This document shows, piece by piece, positions 24,520 to 36,400 of a stretch of DNA of 64,000 nucleotides; position 1 is the stretch's first letter, and each line of letters opens with the position of its first letter. The DNA is from Haemonchus contortus (lineage: Eukaryota > Nematoda > Chromadorea > Rhabditida > Trichostrongylidae), in assembly GCA_000469685.2 (NCBI GenBank), contig LS997564.1:12502091-12566090 (forward strand), given 5' to 3'. A program made the translations under genes and the position numbers. The notes under the pieces were generated by a model. The model was not told the origin of the DNA. It ran no database searches and worked only from the letters and a program-made list of their open reading frames with translations.

Positions 24520-25025
24520 AAAGGCACAGTTCACGATAAAAATGTTTCCCGAGATTCTCCCATAGGATGAATTCGGGGCCTGCTCGTATACCATATCTGA
24601 CGCTATCAGGTCAGAAAACGGTCTAGTCAGGGAGTTGTAAAGGCTCAAAGATTGGCCCGTGTGCATCCACGGACGAGTTCACCGGTATAGTAGAGGCTGC
24701 ACCGATCACAAGGGAACCCATGTAGGAAGCTCAAACAACTTGTCATGACCATAGCGACAGTGAAAGACAGTTCTCCTTAGTTCTGGCTTAACATAATTAG
24801 CTCTTTGCGCAATTTCAATTACTGAAAGCTCGTCCGAATACCTCTTCATGTCATTCTTGTCATAGTAATCTCGTCCAACCTTTATCTACCCTCACTTTGG
24901 AGGAGTCTTATTTTCTCGAAATTGTCGAATTTTCTCGTTTCCTTCGCTGGTGGTGAAGTATTCCTAACCTATACTTGCACTTTTTGACTTGAAAGAGGTA
25001 CCTCAGAATTATCGTGAACTGTGCC
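24520..25025 (-). mobile_element. MITE-like element, second full copy, inverted
   Basis: Begins AAAGGCACAGTTCACGATAA and ends with TTATCGTGAACTGTGCC. The interior is the reverse complement, with divergence, of 18510-19010: for example CACTGTCGCTATGG there corresponds to CCATAGCGACAGTG here. The two copies define the family boundaries. Confidence 0.8.
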
Positions 25026-25427
25026 ATCCCCTGCACTCGACTTCTTCTCAAATTAGTGTTACCGATTGTAATGTCACTACTTTTGTGTGCACTACCTGTT
25101 GGCCCTGCTATCTAATGGGCAACTTCAGAGGACTAAAATGGTGGACTGCTCAGGGAAACGAAAAATTTGTCAAAAACGATGTTGTAGCGGCATCATTAGG
25201 TGATGTACTACCTCCATTTCGGTGACTGAATGTGTTGATGGATGTAGAGCAACTTTTTTTTGATTTTTGAAGGCCAGTAGGCTAGTAAACAGGTAGCACA
25301 CATTCCATCGTTGCTAAAGCATGTTGTTTTGGTAATCCTCTTCCAAGTCCTGACCCCCGATCCATTCAAGTCATGGAGATGTCCACAATAGTCTACGCAG
25401 TATTTGATCCATAGGCAGTAGCGTGGC

Positions 25428-25477
25428 CTAGTCCCGTCCGAGATTGGAGTTTTGCCCACAAATCGCCAATCTTGTGA
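25428..25477. repeat. Right-end fragment of the tRNA-core inverted-repeat element
   Basis: GTCCGAGATTGGAGTTTTGC followed by CCACAAATCGCCAATCTTGTG matches the right arm of the elements at 22818 and 26709. The 125-codon minus frame through this region (25208-25585) is therefore not taken as a gene. Confidence 0.5.
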
Positions 25478-26708
25478 GTAGCATGGCCTAGTCAGAACGT
25501 TGTGACGACTGTCTAGCTGACAAGAGCTTGTGAGAACATAGTAGGCTTGGGATGACTTACAATTAGAGATACCTACTTGAACCATTTTTCAGAAAAAAAA
25601 TATTGAGGATTGTAAACTGAATGAATATGACATTAACCCAGCGATGCACTGTTCAAAAGCGAATTCGCCACCCGGACTACGAGAATACCTAATTTCGCCC
25701 ACATAACTTAGAATCGAGAAGAGTCTTTCTGAAATGCTGCTTTTATCATTGAATTGTTGTTGTAACCAGTATAGTAGTGGGCTCTGAGATAAATATATGG
25801 GTGTTGAAACCGTAGAGCGGTTGTTGAAATAAGCCAATCTGAATACTTGTCCTCAGCATGACAGCCTCCAGGACTTAGTGATATTAACAAACAGAAACAA
25901 AAATACGGTACGGCACGATAGTCTTACAAAGTTTACCGAAAAATAAAATGCACTGAACGCAAAATTTTACAGACAGGACATTTCCTTTCACGGCATGACC
26001 CATTTGGACACACAAATCTTCGCTCGTCACATATAAGACGCATCGAAAAGGGACCATTTAAAAGCAGAAGGGGCATGTGATGGGGCAGATAGAGGATCAA
26101 GGTTGCATCATGCGGATTATTTCGAGCCAGGATTCATAATCGGATAGTCGGAGTTGGTGTAAGAATGACACTGCCGTATTGACTTTTCGTTTTTTTATTG
26201 GGAAGAGTATGTTACCTAACGCTTCCTGGGTTATGTCGGGGTAAAGCTGGATTATGTGGCCCTGTGGCCCTTGATTACTACTAACAATTATAACTATCGT
26301 TGTTAGTTCATAAATATAATATCAATGTGGGAGAGCGTGAAGTTATAGAGCTAGGTATCGCCTCATCTGCGGCCCAATTGGGACTTATTCTCACATAAAT
26401 CGCCACAACTCTAGTTGGCAGCGCTACAAATCCATAGGATGCTTCTGAGGTCCCTTTCCCTTAGGTCATGCTTCTTCTATAGTTTCACTCAACCGACTAT
26501 TCAAATGGGAACCAATATTAGCTTCATTTATGGATGATTTTTGGTTGGGCATGGCAAATTATTGTCGAACTCTTGATTGGGCCCTTGTCAAAAAGATGGT
26601 AGCACTCTCTGGGGAATGCGCATCGCCTGGTTCACGATACCTTTCAGTCCCTGAGTTCCACCAATCAGGAGGGTGAAAGTATTCCCGAGAGTCTCACAAG
26701 GTCAAGTT

Positions 26709-26882
26709 TCACAAGGGTGGCAATTTATGGACAAAACTTTAGGTCTCGGACGAGACTTGAACCCGTTCTTGTTTTCCGTGCACAGCGCTCTAGCCCTTAC
26801 ACTAGTTCCCTATCCCCAAACTCCCTTTCAATCAAGTTCCACCAATCAAGAATTTTGCGGAGATATCTGGGCAAGCTTGTGA
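26709..26882. mobile_element. Inverted-repeat element with tRNA-like core (copy 2)
   Basis: Starts CACAAGGGTGGCAATTTATG then GACAAAACTTTAGGTCTCGG; ends with TTTTGCGGAGATATCTGGGC then AAGCTTGTG, mirroring the start. The minus-strand core reads GTGTAAGGGCTAGAGCGCTG and then ACGGGTTCAAGTCTCGTCCG, which is very like a D-loop and T-loop of a tRNA. It gives the clearest view of the tRNA derivation in this family. Confidence 0.65.
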
Positions 26883-27349
26883 TGGTGTTCGACAAAGTTA
26901 AGACCAAGTTCATGATTAACCCTCTGAACCAACAATAAGTAAAAAAGACTGGGACAACATCAGCCGCGGATAATTAGATAGCTATCCATCGAGATATCTA
27001 ACCCCTAGGCCTCTGTTGTTTGGCTGTTTTAATTTCGTTTATTTTGCTCTAGAAGAATGGAAAGGGAAGCAACAGATCTCAAAGAGTAGTGAATTAGCTG
27101 TTTTTCTGCCAAGCTATAATCCTGTTTCCTTGAAGGGGTATTGTTTGTTTGTGCCATTCATTCCCTCCGGCCTCATTCAGTAGTTCGTCCTAGAGCTACC
27201 ATCGTATTAATTCCTTCCGTATTATTCTCGTTTTTTCGGGCATCAATGCACGGGGGGGGGTGGAGTCATAATGTAAGAGGAGAGAAAGGAAACAGCAAAA
27301 AAGAGAAAAATAACAAAATGTAGGTCCATTCTGGAAACAGAAAAGTGAA

Positions 27350-27695
27350 ATGTACCGTATTCTTTTGCATAAGCTTCCCGAACTTCACTGTACTGTCAGC
27401 AACGGTGAGCGGTAATGTTTTTATCGGTTGCTTTTTTTTTGCTTTTTTTCCGTCGGCATTAGGAGAAAAACTTGTGAAAAACTGGAAAAAGTGCATTGAA
27501 ACACCGGAATGCTACCTAAACAAATCGAAATCAAGTAGGTTTTATTTTTCTGTACTCAGAATAATCCACGCTTTCCATAAAATCATTTTGATTTTTGACT
27601 TCCCTTGTAGTTGTCCAGAGCAACTGGCATTGGCAGTAGCTGATAGGACCACGCAAGTCCAAGATTCTTTTGACAGAAAATTGATGAGCTTGTAA
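27350..27695 (+). CDS. Three-exon micro-gene candidate, 71 residues, unknown
   Basis: ATG at 27350 opens exon 1 (27350-27404, MYRILLHKLPELHCTVSN), ending at GTGAGC. A 58-nt intron with a long T tract ends CGGCATTAG. Exon 2 (27463-27538) reads EKLVKNWKKCIETPECYLNK and is followed by a weak GTTTTA donor. Exon 3 (27611-27695) follows CCCTTGTAG and reads CPEQLALAVADRTTQVQDSF to TAA. With these sites all three phases fit. A nearer, stronger donor (GTAGGT at 27535) would cause an early stop after exon 3 entry. No signal peptide is evident and no family recognised; four cysteines. Confidence 0.3.
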
Positions 27696-28152
27696 AGGGT
27701 TCTTCGACTTCAATAAATATGTTCGACATCACCAGAACACACACTCCTTTTCACTGCTGCGTTCTGATTGGGCCTGCTGTGGCGATGGAAGGGTTGGAAA
27801 AATTCTTCGTAACACTATCGTCACAGTTTTGACCCTGAAAAATTATCTTCATTCGTGTTCAAGGATATGATTAGATGAGGAAAGACTGTTTGTTTGTTGA
27901 GGAGAGTCAAAAATTGCTATGATGATAGGTAGAGGTAGTTGATGCAACCTTTTCAACCCTTAGATATTTACGGATAGGTTACGGAGGTTCCGTGCGGTGC
28001 GAATCGGCATTAAACATTTTGACGACTCCTTGTCCGCAGCTGTTGCCCTCTAATCAGTGAGATGTTGACTCTTGGTCGTTGTCTACTGGCTGTAGCGTGT
28101 TTGTATTTGGCTTCATTTAATTACTGCTCTATATGTATTGGTTTTTCTTCCC

Positions 28153-31100
28153 TCATTTTGTGTCGGTTAACCCAAGTTCTGGCTCGTATGGACGACCAGT
28201 GCATTCTAAATAAATAAGGGACAGTAATACTAAGTTGTCATCAGCATGGCACTGAGCAGGCTCCTCAGGTTTCTTTTTTCGTGCTCCAACCTCTGGATTT
28301 AGTGTCAGTCTCCAATATGGTCGATTAAGACAATACTCAGTCATAGAACCATTTGAGAACTCGTCCAGTCGTTTCCAAAACCATTACCTTTCGCTCATTC
28401 ATGTTCACAGCAGTCAGTAAATAATGCATAAAAAAGATTGACTATCTCATGAAACTCCCATATAGGGAGTTCAAATATTTTTTCATAACCAATGCAACAG
28501 TGAGAGGCAATTCCAGACTATTTCGGCTTGATTTAGTCATATCTTCGAGCAATGGGAGCAAGTAAAATCTCGTCCAAACACCCCTTACATTCCATTACCG
28601 TCACGGTGATCTCGTACAACCTCCACTTCCACTACTTTCAAAAAGCCTTGAAGTAGGCAGATTCTCTCGCTTTCTTCGCCACCAATGTACTCCTCTATAT
28701 CGACACTTCCACTTTTCTACCTAAAAAGGGTACATCGAAATTATAGTGACTTGTGCCTTTAATGGCTCCCAGCCGTTGCGGGGTAAGAATATATTCCCCA
28801 GGTCGAATTGAGGGTACAATTCTTCGCTAACATGGGTGTTTTTCAATATTTGTCCAGAAATTCGAAATCAGATTGAGCATTTCAATTTTTGAATTTTATT
28901 TTCATCGGATGCCTCTCGAACTTTTACGTCTTCATTCGATATAAAGGTGTCAGTTTAATAAAACTATGGTACTTCCCGTTCTATTTAAGGTCCCTCCCCA
29001 TCTCTTTTGGTTAGTGACAATGGAGAATTAAAAAAAGCACTTCAGGTGTAAATGTATAAATATATCATATTCCTTGTATCAGAATAGAAATCAGGTGAAT
29101 CTCTCATTTCAAAATTAGAAACCCGCTCCAATAGGTCTCCTCCGCTTACCCTTCCACGCACTCTATCAACTTGGCTACTTCACTTTCTTTGTGGTTCTTC
29201 AGTTCCGAAGTATTTAAAAACGTAAAGGCCCTGAATAGAGGACCAATGCCACCAGTAAAGCCCCAACTCCAGTACAACTCATCCGACGTCAATAATGTCC
29301 ACCACGTGATGTCTTTAGAATGCATCATGTCCCGTTCAAGGGGAAGTTCTAAAACAAACAATCAACTGTATGAGCCATGCACTCATTTTGGTTCTTCAGC
29401 TATCCCACTACGAAGAGAGCTTTCAGAGCTTTTGAAGAGCCTATTACATGCTCGAGTGAAGATGTGGCATGACTTCAAAATCATTAGAGCGATGTTTCCC
29501 CAATCGTCTGACTATGTAGAGATGGATAAGTGGCGTTTCTACACTTCGGCTGTCAAATGATTTATCCCTCACCCAGAAACCTGTTCATATAATTACAATT
29601 AATACTGCAACAGAATGAACATCAATTTTATTGTACATATAAAGCCTTACTCTGCAGAATTTCCAAACTTTGCATTCGAGGGAGGGGAAAATTGTGAAGA
29701 CCACCAGGTGCCTGTACCAGGAACGATTCCCTTGTGAAGCCTACGGATAAACTGGGTTTCGGGCATTTCCAGTGCCCATTGTTATTGTCACAGTGTCGCC
29801 AGTCTTCCTTCATAAAGTCAAAGGGAAAAAGTCTCGAGGGGTTAAGCAATCCCGTTTGAGCCCACACGAATTAACCGACCCTAGATGGATAGAAGGCTTG
29901 CTTGGCCTAGGCGTATGTCGACCGGGATTCGAATCCGTGACCATGCGTGTGACATTGCGCCGCTTGCCACCACACTACCTCCGCCCACGTCTTCCGTCTT
30001 ACCTATTCTAAAACCATTTTTCACTTTTTTCCTCTCTATATCTCTCAACCGTTCCACGGTCTATACTTTTTCAAACAGCACTATACATTGCAGTCTACGA
30101 AAAGGCAAACGTAACTTGGAAAAAAACTCTGTCGAAGCTATCCATGGGCTATCGTTTAGTGATATATCCATTCTGTTATATCTATTTTGAATAACATTTT
30201 TCACAAAGCTACAAAGCCGCGAAACTGCTCTTGATATCAAGCTGTACCAATATTTCTATGCAATACTTACCGATAACAGGCAATAATGGTAGTCGAATAT
30301 GGATGTAACAATTCTTAAAATAAAGCAAGGCAGTAGTTGTAGCGGTTGCTACCCATTCATCTATCAAGTTTTCTACTCTGGGAGTAGTACAACCTTGTAC
30401 ATGTATCTACCTAGTGTAAGTACGATCTAGCACCTAGTAATAAATTCTTGTTTATTACTGTAACTCCTTAATATCTTCTCAAAAACGTTCTCTTGATCGT
30501 TTGGTAGTTCATGGAAGAGTTCATCCACCTGGGAATCTTTACTTCACTATTTACTTCTGAGGATGTTGTATGAAGTTGGCAACTGCACAAAAATTACAAC
30601 TTTTCCGTCTTCGTTCTGCATTTTTTTTCGAAAGTGGCCTCGTTGGCCTGGTACGGGCGCTCATTTGGGCTTCTTTTTATCTATCACATTTAAGTAATTT
30701 TTGATAGAGTATGCGGCCTATAATAGAATTTTTATAAAACACATCAGATCACAAACACAATAGATCAATTCTGAGAGTCTTGAAATGGTATTTATTCAAG
30801 AACGATTGATATTAGCTTCGAACGGATTAGGCGTCTGAGCAGATGAAGGAATTTTTTGTGGAATTCTTGGACCTTTTTAACGAAAACAGGGAATAATGAG
30901 TGATATTTTAGGCAATTTTTCCGTCATTACCCTCATTACTACATATATGTACACACTTATGAATGTGTAAGTGTAAGACAGCCTAACTTCAGGGCTTTCA
31001 AGTTGAGCATCAAGCAAGCAGTATTTTGTACGGATCTCACTTTTTTGTAAGAATTCCACTTACTCGCTCAGCCGGCCACGATTGAAATGGTTTCAAGAAA

Positions 31101-31246
31101 GTCATATCAAGAAAATGACATTTCCCCACTGGCTCAAATGTTGAATCCGAAATCCTTGCCCTTACAGTGACAAAGATCTTCAGGAATCCTATGGGTATGC
31201 CAGTAAGGATTAGGAACCGCTTTCCATCTGAACGTTGATTCTCCAA
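28153..31246 (-). CDS. Multi-exon minus-strand gene, protein family not recognised
   Basis: Read right to left: exon X 31246-31064 (acceptor TATTTCAG, donor GTAAGT, 61 codons, contains PVGKCHFLDMTFLKPFQSW); exon Y 30313-30271 (donor GTAAGT); exon A 29803-29651 (WRHCDNNNGHWKCPKPSLSV..., donor GTAAGG); exon B 29348-29150 (acceptor TTGTTTGTTTTAG, donor GTAAGC, 65 codons, contains TSDELYWSWGFTGG and NTSELKNHKESEVAKLI); last exon about 28330-28153 (NRPYWRLTLNPEVGARKKK... ending GLTDTK, TAA). X-Y-A-B join in matching phases (0, 1, 1). The join from B to the last exon is not solved, and a MITE fragment sits between them. The 5' end may extend past 31246. Two tryptophan-rich blocks and paired cysteines suggest a secreted or luminal domain, but this is inference. 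Confidence 0.5.
28450..28760 (-). repeat. Partial MITE copy, inverted, in an intron of the minus gene
   Basis: The end reads TTATAGTGACTTGTGCCTTT (28741-28760), a diverged inverted end. The interior shares TCTCGTCCAAACACC and TCTCGCTTTCTTCGCCACCA words with 24520-25025. The opposite end is missing. Confidence 0.6.
29822..29985 (-). repeat. SINE-family copy, reversed, with B box
   Basis: The minus strand carries GGATTCGAATCCCGGTCGAC (B-box-like), then GCCTTCTATCCATCTAGGGT and GTCGGTTAATTCG, joined prematurely to the tail word CGGGATTGCTTAACCC, so the body is deleted. It abuts exon A of the minus-strand gene. Confidence 0.6.
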
Positions 31247-31399
31247 CTGAAATACCGAAGTGAGAGCCTGGTTCTACGAGAGAAATTCCCCCTTGTGCTC
31301 AGGTGCTTTGCAAGAAAGAGCTCTCATTTCTTTTTTACCGCATCATCAATCCCTTGTTGTCTGCCTTTCTTCTTAGTCTTCACCATTTCCTTCTTCTTA
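31247..31399. other. Short spacer
   Basis: Nothing recognised; the 5' part of the minus-strand gene could continue here. Confidence 0.3.
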
Positions 31400-31400
31400 C

Positions 31401-31893
31401 CAGGGAGGGGTAGTCTACTTATCTTGGAACTTTGAAATCAGACCCAGATAAATCGATAGAGTTCTGAATGCTGTTTACGAAAATGGAAATTAAAACTGCA
31501 AAATGGTTCTCCTTATAAAGTGATGGGGGCCCGAATTTTGCTCGACAGTAGTATCAATTGTCTAAAGAAATGTCAGAAAACGTTTAGAGAGCCTTTGATA
31601 AAATGCAAAAACACTTTGCAAAAGTGCCGATAATGGTGGGGAGGGACCCCTCATTTTACGCCCACGAAGCGAGACCACTACCACTAGGTCACGTGGGCGT
31701 TTGATATGGAAGCGACGAGCTCGCGTTTCCAATTGATACTACTGTCGAGCAAAATTCGGGCCCCCATAACTTTTCAAGGAGAATCATTTTGCAGTTTTAA
31801 TTTCCATTTTCGTAAACAGCATTCAAAACTCTATCGATTTATCTGGGTCTCCATTCAAAGTTCCAAGATGAGTAGACTATCGCTCCCTGGTTA
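31401..31893. mobile_element. Foldback element with arms of about 160 bp
   Basis: 31401-31561 and 31724-31893 are inverted copies of each other with few mismatches (CCAGGGAGGGGTAGTCTACT at the left end against CCAGGGAGCGATAGTCTACT from the right end; inner ends CGACAGTAGTATCAATTG on both). The 160-nt spacer holds, on the minus strand, GCCCACGTGACCTAGTGGTA then GTGGTCTCGC, an A-box-like tRNA start without a recognisable B box. No coding capacity. Confidence 0.85.
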
Positions 31894-33244
31894 GACATTC
31901 CTCCCAAAGCCTTTATCTCGGCAATGTCTTTTCAAATCGACCTTATTGCTCTTCCTTGAATTCGTGGCCGGGTAATGATAACTCCTGGTGTTCTGCTTGA
32001 TGAATATAACAAGAGGCCCTATTAGAGGAAGGAGGCGAAAGCTGTGAGAAGTTAGTCCACTCAATAGAGATTTTTTCTGGGATCTCAGGGAACTGTTTGA
32101 GAGAGCTCAGTACGATAACCTGTAATGTGAGCTTTTTGGATCACTTTAGCCCCTTCAGTACACGGCTTTCGTGGAACATTAGATATCAAAGCAGTCCCAA
32201 TCCCATCAAGTATATTTCAATACTGGACCCACCCCCCCCCCCTACTACTCTTCTGAGATTCGAATTGTAGTTTCGGAATAACTGTGCTGAATTGCATTAA
32301 GTAACACACTGGTCCCCTTGCAGGAATTAGGATCGGGATAATTGCTGGAAACACGGCTAGTGAGAATCATCAGTGTCAGTTGATAATTCCATTTCATTAG
32401 CAGCAATTCATAACTTCATTTACTCTGAAGCCAAGGCGTCAGAATTCCGAGTGAAAATAAGAGGAGTGAAGAGGCAATGAAGGCTCATAGAAGGTGATAA
32501 ACTCTGGTAGGAGTTGATATAAAGCTTAAAGGGTGAGAACTTACGAACTCCTAAAGTCTTTCTGAGCAGTGTTTGATGGGGTATGCAATGGAATGTCAGT
32601 AAAGAATGATAAAAAGTGGTAACAATTGGTAAAGGCTACGAATAAAGAGTCACCATCCTTGTTAAGGATCCTTCAGTAAACTTGTCATACTTGAAAATAA
32701 AGTGGTCGATTAGGGAACACCCAGATCGTTCCGAGGGTCGAGAGACTCGTGTACTTCTCGTGGGATATGATACTCATTAAGTTCAGTGCACTTTCACATT
32801 AATTTTTCATGTTTTTCGTGACATCCAACAGTCGGAATTTCCTTCCCCTCGCTGCCGTTTTACTTCGTTAACATTTCTGATTCCATTCCTTGAAAACGCT
32901 GGATCGGGTCGCTGAAAGAAATAGTTTTGAGAAGAAAGTCTGAACTTTAGGCTAGTTTAACAACCACCATCCGAGTTTTGTTGCTGGTAGTCGACTGGCA
33001 GGTTCCGGTTTTCACCTCCGAAATCGTTTGCCAGAGTTGAGGACGAATTTTTTTCCAATGTGCCATGGTGACAAGAGGCGCTCTCACCTGATCCATAATT
33101 CAATAATCGGATTCCACAATTTCCTTTGAAGTTCTTTGTGGCCCTAAGTTCTCAATGTTTTTGATACAACCATAGAAAAAGATAGAAATTGGAAAAAACT
33201 GGAAGAAGCTTTACGAGTAAAACGCCGGATCCACTTACCTTTTC
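31894..33244. other. No gene supported
   Basis: A run of 11 C lies at 32232-32242. Open frames are short and unsupported. Confidence 0.45.
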
Positions 33245-33470
33245 GAAGGTACAGTTCCTGCCCTACCTTTTTCAAGTCAAAAGGAAAGTGTTAGTGAGTA
33301 TAATCTATCCAGTGTCGAAAAAAGTGAGACAATCCACAGAATTAGTGGAATATAACGGTTCTCAGGAAAAATGACAATAGGGGTTGTGCGAGATCGTCAT
33401 GACAGAGACGTTGTGGAAGGGATATTTGAACGCGATTCCAGTTGTGTTTATTGCGTAGCGAGGTGGTAAG
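33245..33470 (+). repeat. Diverged partial MITE copy
   Basis: Starts AAGGTACAGTTCCTGCC, then shows GTGAGACAATCCACAGAATT and ATATTTGAACGCGATTCCAG, which follow the order of the copy at 18510-19010. The right end is absent. Confidence 0.5.
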
Positions 33471-36400
33471 AATAAGCCAAAATGCGAAAAATTATCTCAT
33501 TTTCTCGCCCATAGGTCTCGACTAGTTTTTTGAATTTACAACAATAAAAAAAATTTGTGCTTCATTGTGATTTGTATAACCTCTACCTTTTATTGTGCTT
33601 TATCCAGACTCTTTTTGACCTTAACGTCCTACATGGCATGCCTGAAGGCCACGTGTTCGCCCTGCTTAAGAATCTTGGAAGCCATTCCCGTCGTACTCTG
33701 CACTAAAAAAAATTTCGGGCCCTATGCACCTAACTGTTTGATATGGATTGTAAAGAGTTTGTAAATGGAGGATGATAGAAAGCGATAATTGCTGTTAAAA
33801 GCTGATAAGGGTTTCTACTAGGAAGGAAGGGCCACTATACTCTTCACGGCTATTCCATTTATTGGTGCATACCTGTTGGCCGCTTACAAGCTATGGGAAA
33901 TACACAATCTATTCACATTGAACTGCTTTCCAGTTATGAGCGAAGGCACAGCTTGTGCTCCTTTCCTGGAAGTAAATGAAATATTCCATATATTTAGCGT
34001 CCTTTTTTTCTCTCGTATCAATTTTCCAACAATGAGCTCATCTTAAAAGGACAATTATTTTTTTTGCAACCTTCGCAAAAAAGTATACTGAAACTACGCT
34101 TCCAGTTTTGTTCGAAAAGACTACTCTTTTTACTGGATAGTAGGAGTAGTTGTGTGATAGCTAGGCCCTCGCTACTTTGACTGTTCCTTTCACCCCAATT
34201 GTTATATGCCCTCGAAGAAAATTCTCACGGAGGATGGCTGACCGGGCACTTCAATCATAACGAGAAACAACCAAGTGTATCGGATACTGTAAGTACGACT
34301 GTGTCTGACCGTTCCTGATCTTTTTTTTACTTTAATCCTTGAAAACTAGGCTATAGACATATTCACGTCTGCACGTAATCGTTAATTCAATTCATTACTT
34401 CGAGATCTCGCATTGCATAAGAATTAAGAAGCCAAGAGCACTGGAAGGCCGCATTGACCATATACCCCGACGTACTTCCTATCTTCATCCTGCCTATTTC
34501 AAGAAAACCTTAAAGTGGTACGCCATGGCTCTGAAGGAATCATCGATACCAGGGTTTTTACCCTTTCTTTTTGACTTGCATTCTAAGCTTCTCTGTGTCC
34601 CTCTGTAATCCTTGAGCCTCACTTTTTCCTCCGTTTACTTGAAGAACATAATATCCGAGAACGACCATTTGGCCCAGTAGCTTGGAGGTAACATTGCAAG
34701 CCCTTTTAAAGTGATCCGCCTTTTGAGATCACCTCCCATCTGGATTTGGGGAAGCACTGTAAAGTTCAATAGGGGAGGTCAAGCGGGGTTTTAGTAGAAG
34801 GTTTTTGTGCCCATAAAGCACTCCTGTTTTTCTAATTCTGTCCGAGACCGAAGTTTTTTTCATAGCTCGCCATCGCTGTAGGCTACAAGGCTTTTCAACA
34901 GATGAAAACTATGAGAAATACATTCAAATGCCTCATGATATTGAGCGGGAGCTGAATGCGTGGCGCATCTAACCAACATTTGATGAATGTTACTCATTAT
35001 TTTGGGAATCGTTTCAAACTGTTGCAGGGGGATTTTGCATGGGTTGCTAAGCAAAATACATGGGAAGATAATTATTTTGGTTTCCGCCTTTTGATTCCCG
35101 CTGCTTGTTCATGCTGGCCGTTCCAAGTAACGACAATCGTAATATCCCCTTCTAATTTTCCCCGATATCGACTTTAGAAAAAAGGGATTTTAATGGCTTC
35201 GGGATGAGACTACACTGTTTCCCTGGCCCTTTATGCGCTGTATTAGATTGTATTTGAGATTGGCTTCTGAAGAGCAGGAAGTGGCGAGGTCCTATTGTTT
35301 CCTGGAGAAGATCTTTTCGATTTTACATTTCCTAGTACTAGTACTAGCTGAATCCATCCCTTCTTCTGAAGTCTTTTTACCCTTCGAAAACCGTCTTCGC
35401 CTGACGAACCCTCGTCGTGGCTCCACCCACTACTACTAACTGCACCACCCCGTTCTTGCATTGCTCAGTGCCCGCCTGATTTCTCGTCGGCTGTCTGGCT
35501 GATACCAGGAATGCCTCATGAGCATTCTGTTCCTCTGCTTCCAAATGCCACCCAGTACAATTACAAAGTACGTTGGAATTTACTTCTATATTCTTTTCTA
35601 TCAACTCTACGTCGTGTCAGGACCCATATTAGAAGCATAGCCTAGACTCTGGCTAATAGTTTCTACCACATTGTGAGGTGTTGGAAGTTTGCAGATTCTC
35701 ACGGCATCGGATATCCGATTGAATCCGTACAGCACCCTCTAATGCACTTCAAAGGGCTATTGAGTGAATAAAATGGGGATTCGTATGGCTAGAGAGGTCA
35801 AAGCGTTATAAACATTTAAATCGCTTTGGATGCGCCATGCACTTAACTTCCATCTAGCAGGCTTGAATAATTTGAGTGAGTCTTTGTAGGAAAACTGTAG
35901 ATCGGAAATTACATTTGTTTGTTTGTTATTATAATTGTTTGTAATTGTTCTCAACTTCTATACTGTTTTAACCTCGACATTATCGTCTGTCTTATTATTT
36001 TGCCCCTTCCTAAATTAAGTAACTGGCCCGAGTAGGGGAGGGTGATTTTTCTGGGCTCTGAGCAGTCCCTATGTGGGCAACTAATGACATAATTTCTCAC
36101 TACGCCACCTCGAATCCAGGAGATTAATGTGGGGTAGAAAATGCTGAGTAGAAATGGCTCCCGGAGTAGCTCCCCCTATTATATCGTTTATTCTGCCGTA
36201 CCTGATACTAACCCATCAAGTTTGCCGGACTCCAGTTCAGGCTGACCACTTCACTCTATTCGTTCCTATCCCCAGTTTGAAGAGATGTTTGAGAACCCAC
36301 CGGATCTAGGAAATGAATATCTAGCCGAGGCAATCAGGAAGTATCAACGTGGGTTCGAATTCCGCCTGAGGCTAAACGTTCTGTGCCCCCCTCAACTTCC

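Noticed and set aside
25208..25585. 125-codon minus-strand frame
   Set aside because: It runs through a fragment of the tRNA-core inverted-repeat element and has no paired splice sites; composition is not protein-like.
29171..29560. 129-codon + strand frame, the longest in the window
   Set aside because: It is antisense to exon B of the minus-strand gene, which has strong splice sites on both sides and matching phase with exon A.
36330..36380. Possible tRNA gene (GGGTTCGAATTCC B box)
   Set aside because: No acceptor stem or D-loop could be paired around the B box; likely a decayed tRNA-like repeat.
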